A stretch of 64,000 nt of DNA from Amblyornis subalaris (GCA_018881555.1 JACAXG010000007.1:3176643-3240642), one strand, 5' to 3'. Positions 1-13,079 are shown, counted from the first letter of the stretch. A program made the numbers and translations. Notes: generated by a model from the sequence alone, not told the origin.

Positions 1-1434
1 AATAATGCATGGCTGGCTGCTCAGCACATGGATTTTCATCTGATTGTAGTCAAGGATGAATGAGTGGATTATTCATGCCCTGTCTAAAATAAATTTGCAT
101 TGATGAAGTGGCAGAAACAGACATGTTCTCAGGATGTCTATTATAAAGTGCGGGGTGCACCAACAAGGCTTCAGTGACTAAACTGTCCATGGATATTATT
201 AAATCCCAGGGACTAAAAAAGGCTCAAAGAACCTTGTTATAGTTTTATGAATATTAGATTTTTGTCTTCTTTACCTGAACTGGTTTTCACTATACTCTAT
301 GTGTAATCCTGTGATTTCTTAGTTTGTTCAGAGCGAGAGCCTCAAGTAGGTTAAACATAGCTTAACCATGGAGTTTGTGGAAGCAGAAGTTTCCCAGAAC
401 AATTAACAAGTTTGACTATTTTTGCACTGGCTTTTTTTATTTTACATTTGAAAAAAAAGGTTGAAAATCTGGCCAAATAAAAGAAATCTTCTTATTGGAA
501 GCAAATTTGCATAAAATAATCTCTCTAGCAAAGAATACCAGAATACTCTGCACATAGCAGAATGGTCAAATAAGAATTATGCNCCTTGTATAAATGTTAT
601 CAATTCATTGTCATGCTACTCCTGCATCTACAGCTTAGCATATTAATCACATATAACACTTCTTATAATCTAAATTATATCATAATAAATTTTTAGAGTC
701 CAAGATGATGATTTTGTTGAGAGTCTTCCTTTGTATAAAAATATTTGTTTTTCTAAAATTTCCTGTTTATGGGACTCTTTCCAAGAAGAGGGAGCTCATA
801 AAACCTCTAACATCTTTGAAGGAAATGGATACTTTTNAAAAAAATAGAGAGAAATTATGAATCTGATCCATCACCAAACCCAGACTGGATTCCCTTGACT
901 TGCATCTGAAAGAAAATNTTGTCTTTCTGAAGAATTGAATGTGTGCTACTTCTTTCCCATTCAATTTGAAGTAATAATACAGCCTGTTGATTTTACAGCC
1001 TTTGGCACACCTCTATTTAGGTACAATTTTTTTAGCTTCTTTGAATAGTAACTTTTGTAANGCAGAGCCTTCCCTGAACATTATTTTTAAAAAGTGACAC
1101 TAGGTTCTTTGAAGATTTTTGCTGAGTTGTTTGGGACTTTTGAGCTTAATTAAAAAAAAGGAGACTAAAACTATCTGGTAGTCACTTGTTTATTCTTCCT
1201 GTTTGGGAAATGCAGATGATTTAGTTTCTATTGGAGACTCTACGTATGCCATGTTGTATATATTAGGCTGATGCTTATTACAGCATGTTAAAAAGCCAGG
1301 TTGTATCACTTTATCTCAGTTTCTAGGTTCAGCAAATTAATTATAATGCAGGTCATGTAGAGTACAGACCTTTAAGTGAAAGTATATTTCAGATACAGAA
1401 AAAAAACCAAGCCAGTAATTAGAATCCAACTTAC
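1..1434. other. AT-rich unique DNA, no gene seen
   Basis: Neither strand has an open frame longer than about 65 codons, and I recognise no repeat family, RNA gene or splice-bounded coding exon. Isolated N calls occur at 583, 837, 918 and 1061. At the right edge, the minus strand carries a strong splice-donor-like sequence (GAG|GTAAGT, near 1430-1437), but the interval upstream of it on that strand is closed by stops in all three frames. Confidence 0.6.
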
Positions 1435-1700
1435 CTCGCATTGACAGCAGCCAAGTAATTTATTAAGCCAATGCAGCAGGGTAACACGGCAACATCACAC
1501 TTGTTTGAAATTTTGGCGGTGTCTGACAGATGTTTTCAACTCATTGTCAATCTCAAATATGTTTTAATGAGTTTCAAGTGGCTGCAGCTCCTCGCTGCAG
1601 ATGTCACTGTTACTGAAACCATGAAAAGAATCTCTGCGGCAATGACAGNGTGGAAAATTCTTTTGAGTAAATGGTGTGCCAGAAGAAAGGCTAACTAATA
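1435..1700. promoter_or_regulatory. Candidate conserved noncoding block
   Basis: This block keeps five CpG dinucleotides between 1437 and 1638 (1437, 1487, 1517, 1593, 1637), against a strongly CpG-poor background. It has balanced, non-repetitive composition and no low-complexity runs. It contains two CTGCAG hexamers separated by seven bases near 1580-1600. A 75-codon plus-strand frame from 1471 crosses it but resembles no family I know. Retained CpGs in AT-rich vertebrate DNA are often a mark of constraint or recent origin. The regulatory reading is inference only, since no alignment is available. Confidence 0.25.
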
Positions 1701-4700
1701 CCACAAGTGCTGATCCAGAGGATAATCCTCACCTTTTTGATAAGCTGAGCTTGTGCAAAATCAACTGGATTTATGGGAATACCCCAAATTGTAGAAGCAT
1801 TTGATTCTCAAAAATCTGGGTGAAATTTTGGAAGAGAGAATTATTCAAGGTTTTCTGCTAATTCTTGTTTCTATGTTACTCAGAAAAAAAAAATACTTCT
1901 GGAACAATCAATTTTTCTGCTTACACTTCTGTGTCTGGGTAGAAGTCAAATGAACAGAAGGATATTGACAGAGAAACAGCAGTAAATGTTTTATATTGGG
2001 CTGAGCNGAAGTGATGTTCACCCTTCAATTGCAATAGTGGGGTAGAGTCAAACTAGATCAAGTGCAAAGCTGCTCTTTGTAGCACTGGTGTAGTTGGACA
2101 GCAGTGAGGNACTGCAGAGCAGGTAAGTGGCAAGACTGAAATACAAGGGATACTTAAGGTGGCAGTCCATTTCATTCTTCACCCTCGTAAGGTTTATTAA
2201 ATTCTTTGCTGAGCAAAAGACCAAACCAATGTAAAATGAGTTTTGGGCAAACACAGTTTTGGTAGAAATCAGGGGAGTGATTGATTGAGCCTTTTTATTC
2301 AATGTTCTCTTAATTTTCCGATTGGCCTTAATCTGGACAAATGAATGTATTTTTCTGTTCTTCCTAGCTCTTTCTTTTTTGCACAACATTTGCAGTGTTA
2401 GAAGTCCAGTATGTAGTAGGATATATTTTGATATTTTGATGTATTAAAAATTGAATAAATTTGCAAGAAAGCACTTAGTNTGGAGAATAGATAAGTTCTT
2501 TTCATCCTGCTTAAAACAAGAGCATGTTTATCCCTGAGGAGAAGATAAATTTTGAATGAAAATCATTATTATTTTCATTGGTCAGTTGGCTATGAGTATC
2601 ATTATGTCATTTTACTTATTTTTTAATAGCCAGACTGAAATACCATTAAATTTCCCAGTGAAGGGAAATCCCAATATTTCAAGCTTAATCATACTAAAAA
2701 TCATCATGAACAAAAAAAAAATATCCTGGAAATTAATAATTTAGAGGTCTATTAGTTTATCTGTCAATTTCAGTAATACTTCATGTATGTGTAGTTTTGA
2801 AACAAAAACTTTGTTCAAACACAGCTTTGTCTGGGCAGTTTCTTTCTTTCTTTGTTNGCAGTCTTTTTTTGTAGTATTTTTGTTTTTCNGTGTTTCTTTG
2901 TCACCTGAGCAACCCATGCAGATGGTGAAAAACTTTTCCTAATAGACAGAAGAAAATGTTTTGGAAGTACGAACCCATAGGTTCTTTGTTAATAGTCTTT
3001 GTNGTCATACTGGTCAAAGTATTCTTTGCAGAAGCTGCATGTCAAATGGAGTTTAGTATTGACCAAGGTATGACATTCAATTTTATGTAAGAATTGCTTG
3101 GAATTGAGCATGTTCCACAACATCCTTTTAAAATGTATATACCTCACTAAGTGTGCTGGCTGGAAGCTTTGCCTGCTTTAATGGCTATATAATGTCAGGA
3201 AAGGAAAAGGGATTTATTTGTGAAGAGAAGATAGCCAAAGCATTTTTTGGTTTTAAGGCTTGCTGCTTTAAAAAAACATGCCAAATTTTATCTCTGGTGC
3301 ACCAAATAAACCAGTACCCAAATAAAATATTTTTTCAGAATATTTTTGCTAAAAATAAAACCACACAAAAGCACTTTTTGCAAACAACTTGAGTAAAGAT
3401 CTGGGATGTACCTAAAATGAGAGTATATAGACATTCAGAGGGAAAGAAACATTCAGAAGAGAGTTGGAATTCGGTTCTTGTATATCAAGGATATCAAAGA
3501 GGGCACAAATTCATCAGAGGGTTTATTTTATTTTCTTAAATAACTAAACTGTGTCAGTACAGAAGGATATAATTTAAGAAGTTACTGTATTTATCATTAA
3601 GCAATTTAACATCTGTATTAGATGTCACTGCGAAAATTGTTCCTTAAACCAACCTCTTCAGGAATACAGCTCTTTGGCTGTTGCTTATATCAAGCTTGTT
3701 TAAACTATGTAACTAATTTTTGGACTTTTCTTTTTCCATCTTTGCTGTTATCATATGAAGCACACCCTGTTCATGGCTGGGGACCATGAGAATGAGAAGT
3801 TCATGACCAGAGGTACTACATAAATCCATGAGACTTCCTTGCAGCCAGCTACAATGGAGGAAATAAACAAGTGCTGAAGTGGTTGCAGCAGATTTGAAGG
3901 TAGGAGGACAAATAGGAAATAAGTGCTGTTTCAAGAAATTTGGTGCTTGCAAATTTTGATATTCGGCTGTGTAGTAATTAGTAACACCATTCTCAGGTAG
4001 TCTCAACCTATCAAAATCAAGTACACAGTTTATTATTTTCTTTATCTTCAGCCCAAAGAATAAAGGACAAATTTCCAATATTTTAAATCTGTTTCACTGC
4101 TCTGTTNGCCTGTTCAAATTCTGTTGAGTTTTCTGGAAAGATTGGATAAAAAAGCACCAAGTTGCTTTTTCACCACCATAATTCCAGAACAGTATATTCT
4201 GATTCAGTTACTGTGAAAGCATATCTCTGAGAAATTCAGCATTAGAAATCTGGGTTTGTGTTTCCATTGGAATAAACCACACTTTGTGTTTCAGCTTACA
4301 AGAAGGATACCCAAGCATTTTCTTCAGAAGGCCCTGATACTTTTGAAACATATGCTGATTAGTACTGGTGTGTCNCCAGCTGGAACTACTTGAACCAGAG
4401 AGCACTTTTTATTCCTCCCCTCTCCTTTGGTAATTGGCAAGTATATTTTCTGCCTACAATCAATGGCTTTTATCTTCTGAGTAATATTTTTAAGTAAGAA
4501 GAAATATTACAGCAGCTAGGGAAGATATTGATTTTAAGCAGAAAATAGCCTTTCCAAATGCCACTCTGGATGACTGAAATCTGTGACATCACTAATATGG
4601 CCAATAGACCTGTCACTTGNTAAAATAAAGAATGAACATGAGTAAATGTGGTTCTTAATTTAGCTTCTATATGAACCATGGCACACAGACAATGGAAGGA

Positions 4701-5330
4701 TCAAAGGAGGTGTCACCTAAAAAGACCAATCTCTTGAGCTAGTAAGTGAAAAAAGCCCAGCTGTCTATTGCATAAGAGAGCATCAGATGCTCTGTTTTGT
4801 TTTAGGAAGGAAATTGGAATGGCAAATATAACTTTGGCTATCCTGAAGGCCAACAAGTAGTTAACAGTGCTCTTGCAGCCCATGGGTTGCTGTACTATTC
4901 TAGTACCTCACAGCTGATGTTCTTTCAGTCTACCCACCATGGTCTTTCTGAACACCATGTTCTCTATTTCCAGTGATCTTTGTCAAGAATTGGTTATTTT
5001 AGTTACTATTGGAAATACAGGATGGAGAGTAATGGGAGCAAATTTCTTGGAGGTGTTGTGTCCAGCTGAGAGCCTGCTCAGTTTAGTAGAGGTGAAGAAA
5101 AGAGCCAATACTCTGTTCTAGTACTTTTTTTTTGTCATAAGTGCTCTCTGGCTATAATGTATCTGTGTTATCATCCTGAAGAACTAAATAGAAATTCTTT
5201 TTGTTTATAAACTTTGCTTTGTGAAAGCTCTGACAAAAGGAAAAGGAACAAAAGATTTCCATTTTTTTTTTTCCTGATATATGTCAAGTTCGGAAATATC
5301 TTTGCATTCTTGAGGAAAAAGTTGCTTTCT
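1701..5330. other. AT-rich unique DNA, no gene seen
   Basis: No gene, RNA or retroelement is recognised. A T-rich, TTTC-like low-complexity patch lies at about 2838-2905. The longest frame is a minus-strand one of about 121 codons at 3713-4078, which has no recognisable domain and is treated as chance. Single Ns are scattered through the segment. Confidence 0.6.
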
Positions 5331-5366
5331 AAACTGCTGGACCAGCAGTTTCTAGACTAGTAGTCT
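5331..5366. repeat. Two adjacent short perfect palindromes
   Basis: The first palindrome has arms AAACTGCTGG (5331-5340) and CCAGCAGTTT (5342-5351) around a single central A. The second, only 2 bp further on, has arms AGACTA (5354-5359) and TAGTCT (5361-5366) around a single G. Both have an odd, 1-nt centre, as expected for a dimer-binding site or for chance microhomology. A 1-nt loop is too tight for a normal RNA hairpin. Function is unknown. Confidence 0.6.
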
Positions 5367-6744
5367 GAATTTGTCCAGTGACAGTCTTATTGTTCTTACA
5401 AATTCCAAAAATCTCAGTGGAAATGGCTGATGGTAAGAGGCTTGAAAATAATCAGAGATAGGACTGCTTGAGAATTATGAAGCTCAATACTTAGATTTTA
5501 AGTTGAAGCTTTCATTTGTCTGCAAATCATCTTACCAAGAAAAACACTGAAGTGACAGCTTAGCATCCCACCATGTCTACAGCCTTGTTGCTGCATTTTG
5601 AAGTACTTGAAGCACAAATGTCTTATCTTCCATTCCATTCCCAAGTGTTGTACATCCCATAGCAGAAGCTAGAAGCTATGAATGTAGGAACATCATAGGA
5701 AGAGCTGGTGAATGCATGATCCCCCAATTCTNTCTAAAAGATGTTTCTGTAAGATTTTAGGGTCATCTTAAAAGATTTTCTCTGTAGCCCCAACCCTCTA
5801 TTTAAAAGCTGCTGCTGCTTGAATTTTATAGTGGAGAGATCTATGAGAACTAGCCTGGTTTCCCTCTCTGCAGGTGGCCCTGTGCTCCTGCTGAATATTT
5901 TATGAGTGATAAACAGCAAAAGAAATACACTAAGAATATACAGTGAAGGAACTGCCATATCAACCTCTGTCTATTCAGGGGTACTTCTCTGAAAAAAAAA
6001 TGTGAAATATAAACTGCAACCTGTTGCCAGTTACTATAATAAATTTTACCCTGTGATGTGAAACCGAATTTCACAGAAAAANTATGTCTATGTCAGTGAT
6101 CTTCTGCGTGAACAGCGAAGGTGGAATTTCTGGTTAGCATTGTCTGCGCAGCTGGAACTAGATGGTTGACAAGGGAAAATGGAGCATGCATGCTCAATGA
6201 TGTTGTTTTGTGATCTGTAAGTGTTAGTAAGCCTCTTGTAACTACTGAGTAACTACTCTGTTTGCTTTTGAGCAGCTTCAGTGTGCCTGCTGCTGTGCTT
6301 GGCAAAGATCTTGTCCTCTAATGAGATGAACATTNCTGGTTTAGTTTTATTTCTGTCCTTATTTTGAGGCTGGTTTCTAAGAAGTGAGGTACTTACCTCA
6401 TTAGAANGCTGTTTCTTTTTCCCATGAGTGACTCTGTGCTCTATGAAAGCTACACAGTTAGCACTTCCCGTGGAATGTGTTTAACCTTAATTTGAAGACC
6501 TTGTTGGTCTAGAATTTACATAGTATATCAACAGAGGAAGACAGGCCCCCAAATATTAAAGACATAAGGAAGTGAATTCTTCTTCGGCTCTCAGTATTAG
6601 GGCCTTTGGAATGAAGCAACTCAATACAGTAAAACTGGCTCATGACATTTCTTTGCACTTTGTTTGAAGCAGAAGGCTGATGAGCATTTGAATATGTGAC
6701 CATCTTGGATGTGTAGGTTTTAGAGCTAAGAATTAATGATGTTT
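5367..6744. other. AT-rich unique DNA, no gene seen
   Basis: There are only short minus-strand frames (70-74 codons), overlapping one another in different frames, which is typical of chance. No repeat or RNA gene is recognised. Single Ns occur at 5732, 6082, 6335 and 6407. Confidence 0.6.
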
Positions 6745-7060
6745 TATAACCTCGGTGGAAAGAAGCTTCGGTAGGCTGTGCTGAAAAACCCGCTTTTGAT
6801 ATTTGAAAATGGAACAGCCAAAGAAAGATTTAAAAAAANCCCCAACGCTACAGGCTTCATCTTGAAAGCTTTCATGAAAAGGTGAGATGAAAGAAAGCAG
6901 ATGGATTTATCTTTTTGCTTAGCAGCAAAACTACGAATCATATTCATATAAACAGATCTCTCAGCCAAATATAGCTTGACAGTAATTCTATAAGATTTAT
7001 CAAGTCGAGCGAAGTGATTAGGTCTGATGTCATGAAATAATATGAAAATAGGATATCTCA
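6745..7060. promoter_or_regulatory. Candidate conserved noncoding block
   Basis: Seven CpGs are kept within about 260 bp (6753, 6769, 6791, 6846, 6934, 7006, 7010) in otherwise CpG-depleted DNA. The sequence is non-repetitive and has balanced purine/pyrimidine content. The minus strand is open for 105 codons (6744-7061), which is moderately long for this AT content, but the peptide matches no family I recognise. It could be a conserved noncoding element or an unrecognised exon-like frame. I favour the former, weakly. Confidence 0.25.
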
Positions 7061-8616
7061 TGTGATTTCAGTATTTCAGGCTTGAGTCCATTAAATACAA
7101 CTGTCTGATGAAAATGCTATCCAGTGTTGCAAAAATTTTCATTTTTATATATTCTTCAAGATGCTGCAAAATTTTTATACCTTTCAAATTTGCATTTTCA
7201 GTAATCTTAAATATTGCTGAAATAATTTTCATAGGACAGATAATATTGTGCCTTTGAATTTTTATTTAATGGTCAAGGTGAATTTTAAGCTTTTAAGACA
7301 GTTTTCTTAGATATTAGTCTAAAAGGTCTGTTTTACACATTAAGGCCATCTATACAGTACTCTCTTGAGACACAAAAGCTTCAGACAAAATGCATGGTNT
7401 AAGATATTTAAGAAGATGCTTGCTTTCATCTTTCTGTAACACCCAAAAGTAGGTCTGCAATGCCATAAAAAAGTGAGGCATTTCCTGTTGCATCAAGGCT
7501 CTCAGATTTAATTCATTCTAATGAACTNTCTCTAAGCTCCTAAAATGGCAAATTTCTATTTACTGAGTTCTACAAACCGTCTATTTAAATGGGGTTAGGT
7601 TCCCATGCACTGTATCGTACAAGATTCTAACTCTCATTGACTCAGTAGGAATCAGATGCCAAAAATTCTTTGGTAGGTTTGACTTCTTTTACAGGTTTCA
7701 CTACGTATAGAATTCAGGACTTATTATTTACCTAAGTCCTGTTTTTATGAGTGATTTAAAGCCAGTTTGAATAAAAAGACAATCATAAACTTGCCTTCTC
7801 AAAATCACATATGTACCTAAATCCTGTCNGTTTTACTGGGAGTTGGGTAGGTAAATGGCTTCTGGATATGATTACTTTCAGATTTTTCACATTAGTTACC
7901 AGCATATATTAAATAAGGAATGTGTGGAAGAGTTTTATTGCTTTGCTTACTTGTATCTTGTACTATTTAAAGCACAGTGTACTTTTTGAAAACCTTTACA
8001 AGGTTTGTGTACTGTTTGTTTCAGCTGTCACATGCCTTTGAATTGATTAATTGGTAGCCCAAACCACAGCACCAGAAGAGGATATCCTTGCTGACGAGCC
8101 TGGAAGATCAGGTCTGAACAGGCAGCGTGCAGTCCTAGGGATGTGTGCTGCAAAATCTCCTTTGCACAAACATGTGCTTGTGCACAAGAAGAGTACTGGG
8201 CATGCCAGGCTAAAAAACTGACACTAAAATCTNGGAAAAGTGTGGTAGTTGTTGAAGTGCACAGTGTGAGTGCCCAGTTGTCAGAGCTCTAACAATTTTT
8301 TTTAGAGGTGGGGTTTNTTGATATTAGAATGTAAATCATGTTTGTTCAACTTGAAGCTGATGACTGTGATTTAGCAGGAAAGAAAAGGATACCAAATCTG
8401 GCAGGTTTGTTCTAATGACACTGATCTCAGGCAGAATAATCTCTTTCCTAGGTATANGGAAGAAAAAAAATCAAGAATTTTTATAATGGGTATGAAATTA
8501 GGGGGAAAATGAATAGCATTAGTGATGCCAGGAGTGTCTGTAGAGAGAGAATGATTAATAACAATCCTTCTCAGTGACCTCTTTCCCGTGGAAAATCTGT
8601 GTTACTAAGACTAGGT
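7061..8616. other. AT-rich unique DNA, no gene seen
   Basis: There is no open frame of note, no recognisable transposable element and no RNA gene. Single Ns are scattered (for example 7399, 7528, 7830, 8233, 8317, 8458). The segment ends at the left boundary of a probable LTR. Confidence 0.6.
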
Positions 8617-9341
8617 TGTCATGGTTTGGGAATGGTATTCCCCAATTTAGTTTTCCCACTGAAACCCTCCACNCCATGTGCAGCTTAATAAGTGGGGGGG
8701 ACAACTCCTTGAGAACTTGCACTACATAGATAACAAATGTTATCNATATTATTATTATGTTATGTTATAACAAATTAATGTTATGACACAGGTATCAACA
8801 TTCTTAGAGTGACACCTTTGCCCAAATTAAGGTGCAAATGGGACAATATGGTCAAGTCAATAGTGCAAATTTTTATTTAACAGTAAATTGTGAGGTAAAG
8901 AGATAGAAAGAAACAAAGGTATATAGTCACCACCCATTGGATATCACAACTTAATTGTTGCAATTTTGATGTCTGATAGTCACTATCTCAGTCTACCAGA
9001 GGTGAGGAAAACCCACCAAACCACCAAACTTCCATGAGTTATATTTGCTCAGGTTCAGGTGGGAACGTCCAGGTAACTCCCCTGGGGTGGGGAGTCTCAC
9101 ACTGAGTGATGAAATGCTGTGGATCAGGAGACATTCTGGGAATACTTGGTGGTCCATGTCACCTTCTAAAACACCACTGCTGCCTTTCATGTTAGCAGCT
9201 GAGTCAATAATGGCCCATTGGCAGATATTAATGACTCAAAATACCTCACAGGAAGCCTTAATGCTTCCTGTATTTTATACTGAGTGAGGTGATCCTGTGT
9301 ACAGCTACTTGAAGATACCTGGTTTGTGTTGGTTTATGACA
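8617..9341 (-). mobile_element. Probable solo LTR of an endogenous retrovirus
   Basis: The 725-bp interval begins TGTCAT and ends ATGACA, the short inverted terminal repeat with TG...CA ends that is typical of LTRs. Read on the minus strand, it has a TATAAAA box (complement of 9273-9279) and, about 400 bp further on, an AATAAA signal (complement of 8872-8877). That is the U3-R-U5 order expected of an LTR. The left-end wording resembles avian ERV LTRs as I remember them, but I could not check this. No gag, pol or env coding sequence adjoins either end, so it is read as a solo LTR. Clear target-site duplications were not found: the immediate flanks (TAGGT on the left, TTTTG on the right) differ. 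The exact ends are therefore uncertain. Single Ns fall inside it at 8673 and 8745. Confidence 0.6.
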
Positions 9342-11819
9342 TTTTGGAAAGACTAGTTCAAACCATAATGTTAATTGTTAATGATGTCTTGAGTGAGTCT
9401 TTCAGCCAAGGCTGGGAATATTTGGACACAAATTTACCAAGTTATTCAGTGGCACAATCTTCTTGCTTTGTGGTGTNGGTATAAAAAAGCTTGAACAACT
9501 AATGCTGCTTTTTTTTTTTACTACCTTCAGTAGTACTTAGAAATGTAGGAGAAAAGATTTGTCACTTTCAGAAGGCTTGAAACCTAAATGAGTGACAAAT
9601 GATCTTAGTAGAGATTATAAAGGAATAATTAATGGTGCAATATGCTGAAATGAATATGCGTGTCAGGCTGCAAATGCATTCATGGAACTTTCTTTTATCT
9701 TCAGGAACGTCTTTCATGGTGTCTGAGTATGGATGATGAGTGCTTAGATCAATCTATTTTGTTGAAATTTAAACTTTACTTTTGTTTTCTTTATTTTTCT
9801 TCTTTTTTTTTTTAATATGCAGTATAATCACTAAATTAATTTCTCTTTTAAGAGAGTTCTTAGGAATCTCATTTTTACACATGCCATAATAATTTTCTGA
9901 AGATCAAAGATTGTGATCATTAGTTAAAAGTCTTTAAGACTTTATGAATTTCCGATCATGCAAGCAGTAAATGAGGAAGTGTTGGTAGTTGTCAGTGAAT
10001 TCTTGGNATTACAGTGTATTGTCCTGGGCTTTTATTGCTGTGGATGTCTCCAGAATTGTAAATCACCTATTTGATTTAATAATACCTAACAGCAGATGGC
10101 AAAGATAAACAGTTGTGCCGATAGAAAATTTTACTTTACATATTGATCTCTTAGAAGCCCATGTAACAAAGCTGCTAATAATTTATTTTTCACCTGCAAT
10201 ATAGAAACCAGATTTTGAAAATCTGTTTTGCTGCACGGTGACTTTGCATTACCAGCAAGTGGGTTAGCTACCCTTGTGGTTTTTTTTTTCCTTTTTTTTT
10301 TATGCTCGTGCTATTCTTTCCAGTTGTCATAGAAGAATGTGTTCCGCTTTTTACATCCCCTGCAGTAATCTGTTAATAACAAAGCCAAAAAGTAGGCCTG
10401 CCATTGGTTTACTGTGTTGTGTGAAAGTAGTTGTTGACAGCATGCACATCTGCTGCCTAAAATGACGTTTTTTTGGCAATCTGACAGCTCTTTAATTCTT
10501 GACTCTTTAAGCAGTACTGAGGTCCTCAGTGCATTACAGAACCATTAGAAATCTGCCAAGTTTTGAATACTTACAATATGGTTGTTTAACATGCCCATGT
10601 TGTTGCTTGTCAGCTACTTATTTCATTTTGGGGTGTTTAATACTCCTTCAGAGTATTTTCAGAACTCCGACTAGCAAAATCATTATCCAGAGCTTGGTTA
10701 ACATCCATGTCTTGCTCTGGAATGTACCATCAAAAATGTGATCTTTCAAACATTTCTGGTGATAGTCAGAAACTAATCCATGCTAATGAGAAAATGTGCT
10801 GGTCTAGCAATGAGTTGGTCTGTCAAGATGGTTTTTGCTGTCAAGCTTTACTCAGAATAAATATACCTATAAATGCCCTTTCTATGAATATATAAATTCA
10901 CTGTCTATTTACATTTCCCATTTACTAACAGAGGTTGAAAGGAAGCTAAAAATAAATAGTTGGGGTTTTTTTCCATTTACTTGGTTCCCCTTATAGTTCT
11001 GCTCTTAATTTGTATCTGTTCATGAAGCTTCATAGCTTCCCAATCTTTGCTTGAGAGGGATCAATATATTGATCTATGGTATTTTTGTAAAGCTACCTTT
11101 TCTATGATACTTTATTTTTTCTCTTTAGAAACTCTATGTTTGGGACTCACTGCAACTCTGGGTGTGCTGAGAGGACATAAGGTACAATGAAAGATGTCCC
11201 TTAATTTTTGAGTGAATGCCATAGGCTTAAGTTGTTGACCTGATATTGCCTGGGTGATTTTGTGTGTTAGAAGGAAAAAAAAATTGACAAAATATATGTG
11301 AAGCGTTTTCACAGCAGTTGTTAATATTAGGAAAATTCAGCTAGTCTGCTGCTAACAGGTCTGTTTCTCTGAGGTCACTTTTTGGTTTTCATTGATTTGT
11401 TAAAACACATGCAGAAGAAAGGGCAGAAGAAACATCCAGTCTAATGTGACAAGACCCTTTTGGAAAAGAGCAAAGCCAATTTATTTGGCATAAAGGAAAC
11501 TTAGGCATGTAGAGAGTTTTACATATGACAGCAGCTTGAATGTGTCTGGTTTTGCTGCTNCTTGAGCATCGCTGTTGGAGTATAAAGCAGCTTAAAAGAT
11601 AAAAAAAAAATTGATTTTTTTGTCTCAGTGGAAATCAGTATGTAGAAAGTAGATGACAATGTAATCTGCAAACTGACAGATGTTTTGACTCAGCAGAGAT
11701 CTTCAGAGTGAGGAGGTGCAAGATCTTAAGAAGCCAGCATGTCTCTCCCCCTACATGGCATTATGAAAGAAAGTAGGATAATTTTGAAGTGGCCTGTGGT
11801 GGTAATTGTATGATATATC
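9342..11819. other. AT-rich unique DNA with T runs, no gene seen
   Basis: Homopolymer T runs lie at 9803-9813, 10280-10289 and 10292-10301. Plus-strand frames of 60-70 codons between 10274 and 10895 overlap in different frames and have no recognisable domain. No RNA gene or transposable element is seen. Confidence 0.6.
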
Positions 11820-12480
11820 TCAGCAGATTGAGATGTCATGGAGCGGCTCTGCTGAATATAAATTGTCAGTGCTGCGTGTAAGTTTTTGCCTTTTCTTGGA
11901 GCGTGCAGTGTGAAAATGAGATGGGTAGGTGTCTAAATCACATAAATGACTATTTTGTATGTCACTGTTGCAGATAAAAGTCAATAGGAACGAATAAAAT
12001 AAATGACCTGAAATACAATTTTAAATCAAATAACTTACTGGTTTTGTATCTCTACTGATGACAGTTTATTAAGAGCGCTAGAATAACAACATGCAGCTAC
12101 TTATTGAAGCGTGTTTTCTCAGCAGTATAGTAGGGAATGCCTTGCCTTTTTCCCTTTGCTTCTACCAGAATTTAAAACATTACCCTGCATCTTTTATTTT
12201 GGGAATTGTAGCCCATGGAGTCTTAAGCCTTTGAGGAACGGAGGGGTATCTGGCAACTGCAACCAAAGAAATGACAGCTGACAAAGGAAAGTGTCCAGCT
12301 GCAAGAATTTCCCTTTAAATAAAAAGGATTTTCTGTGTTGCTGCTCAAAGATATGGTTCTATGTCCCTTAAATAGGATTTCTTTGATGAGGTATTTTCTT
12401 ATCAGCTGTGGGCTAGCCAGAGAAATTAAGCTGTACTCACACTTCGGACCTCGTATCTGCTGGTTAACAGGTGAAAGCTA
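11820..12480. promoter_or_regulatory. Candidate conserved noncoding block
   Basis: This is a long run of non-repetitive sequence without single Ns or homopolymers longer than six bases. It is punctuated by retained CpGs (for example near 11843, 11875, 11902, 12077, 12110, 12239, 12445 and 12452). No strand is open for more than a few tens of codons, so a coding exon is unlikely. The texture resembles vertebrate gene-desert regulatory DNA, but only alignment to other birds or mammals would show constraint. Confidence 0.22.
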
Positions 12481-13079
12481 AATGAAAAGCTTACACTTGC
12501 AAAGTTTTTAAAAGTTGGAGAAGTAGTGAAGTGCAAGTATTTTATTTTCAGTGCTTAGCACATCCGTCTTTACTAAGCTATTGATACAATGAAGCAAATG
12601 CTTTTTAATATCCTTTAGTGATGCAGTCCCAAAGTGTTGGCTCTTTATCACTATTTTGATCCCTGCTGATCTCCTTTCCCACATATTCTTGCTTTTAATA
12701 GTACCTTAAGACTTCACAGCAAAGAGAATTATTTGGGAATCTTTGACTGAATGCTCTCTATCACAAAACAAATTTATGAAACTTAGCTATGAAGATGCAT
12801 TTTGTTAAATTCAAATTTTTGACAACATTTATGGTTGGAAGGAAAGGCCTGTTCTAGAAGAGCTGTCTCATTCTGTGTCTTACGTTTGCATATGGCAGCA
12901 TGCCTTCTCTCAAGGAAAAGGCTCATTTTTAGGCCATATTGTTTAATTCCCATTAGTTTGCTTATTTGGCAGTGGCTCTATCTGAGTAGCTGTACCTTGA
13001 ATTTGTGAGGGTAGTGTCTCAGTTTATTGTTTGTTGTGAGCATGTTTTGATGAAGAATAGAGTTTCACTGAAACTGTGA
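12481..13079. other. Unique DNA, no gene seen
   Basis: No open frame of 60 or more codons, no repeat family and no RNA gene is recognised. The sequence contains no single N calls, unlike most of the window. Confidence 0.55.
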
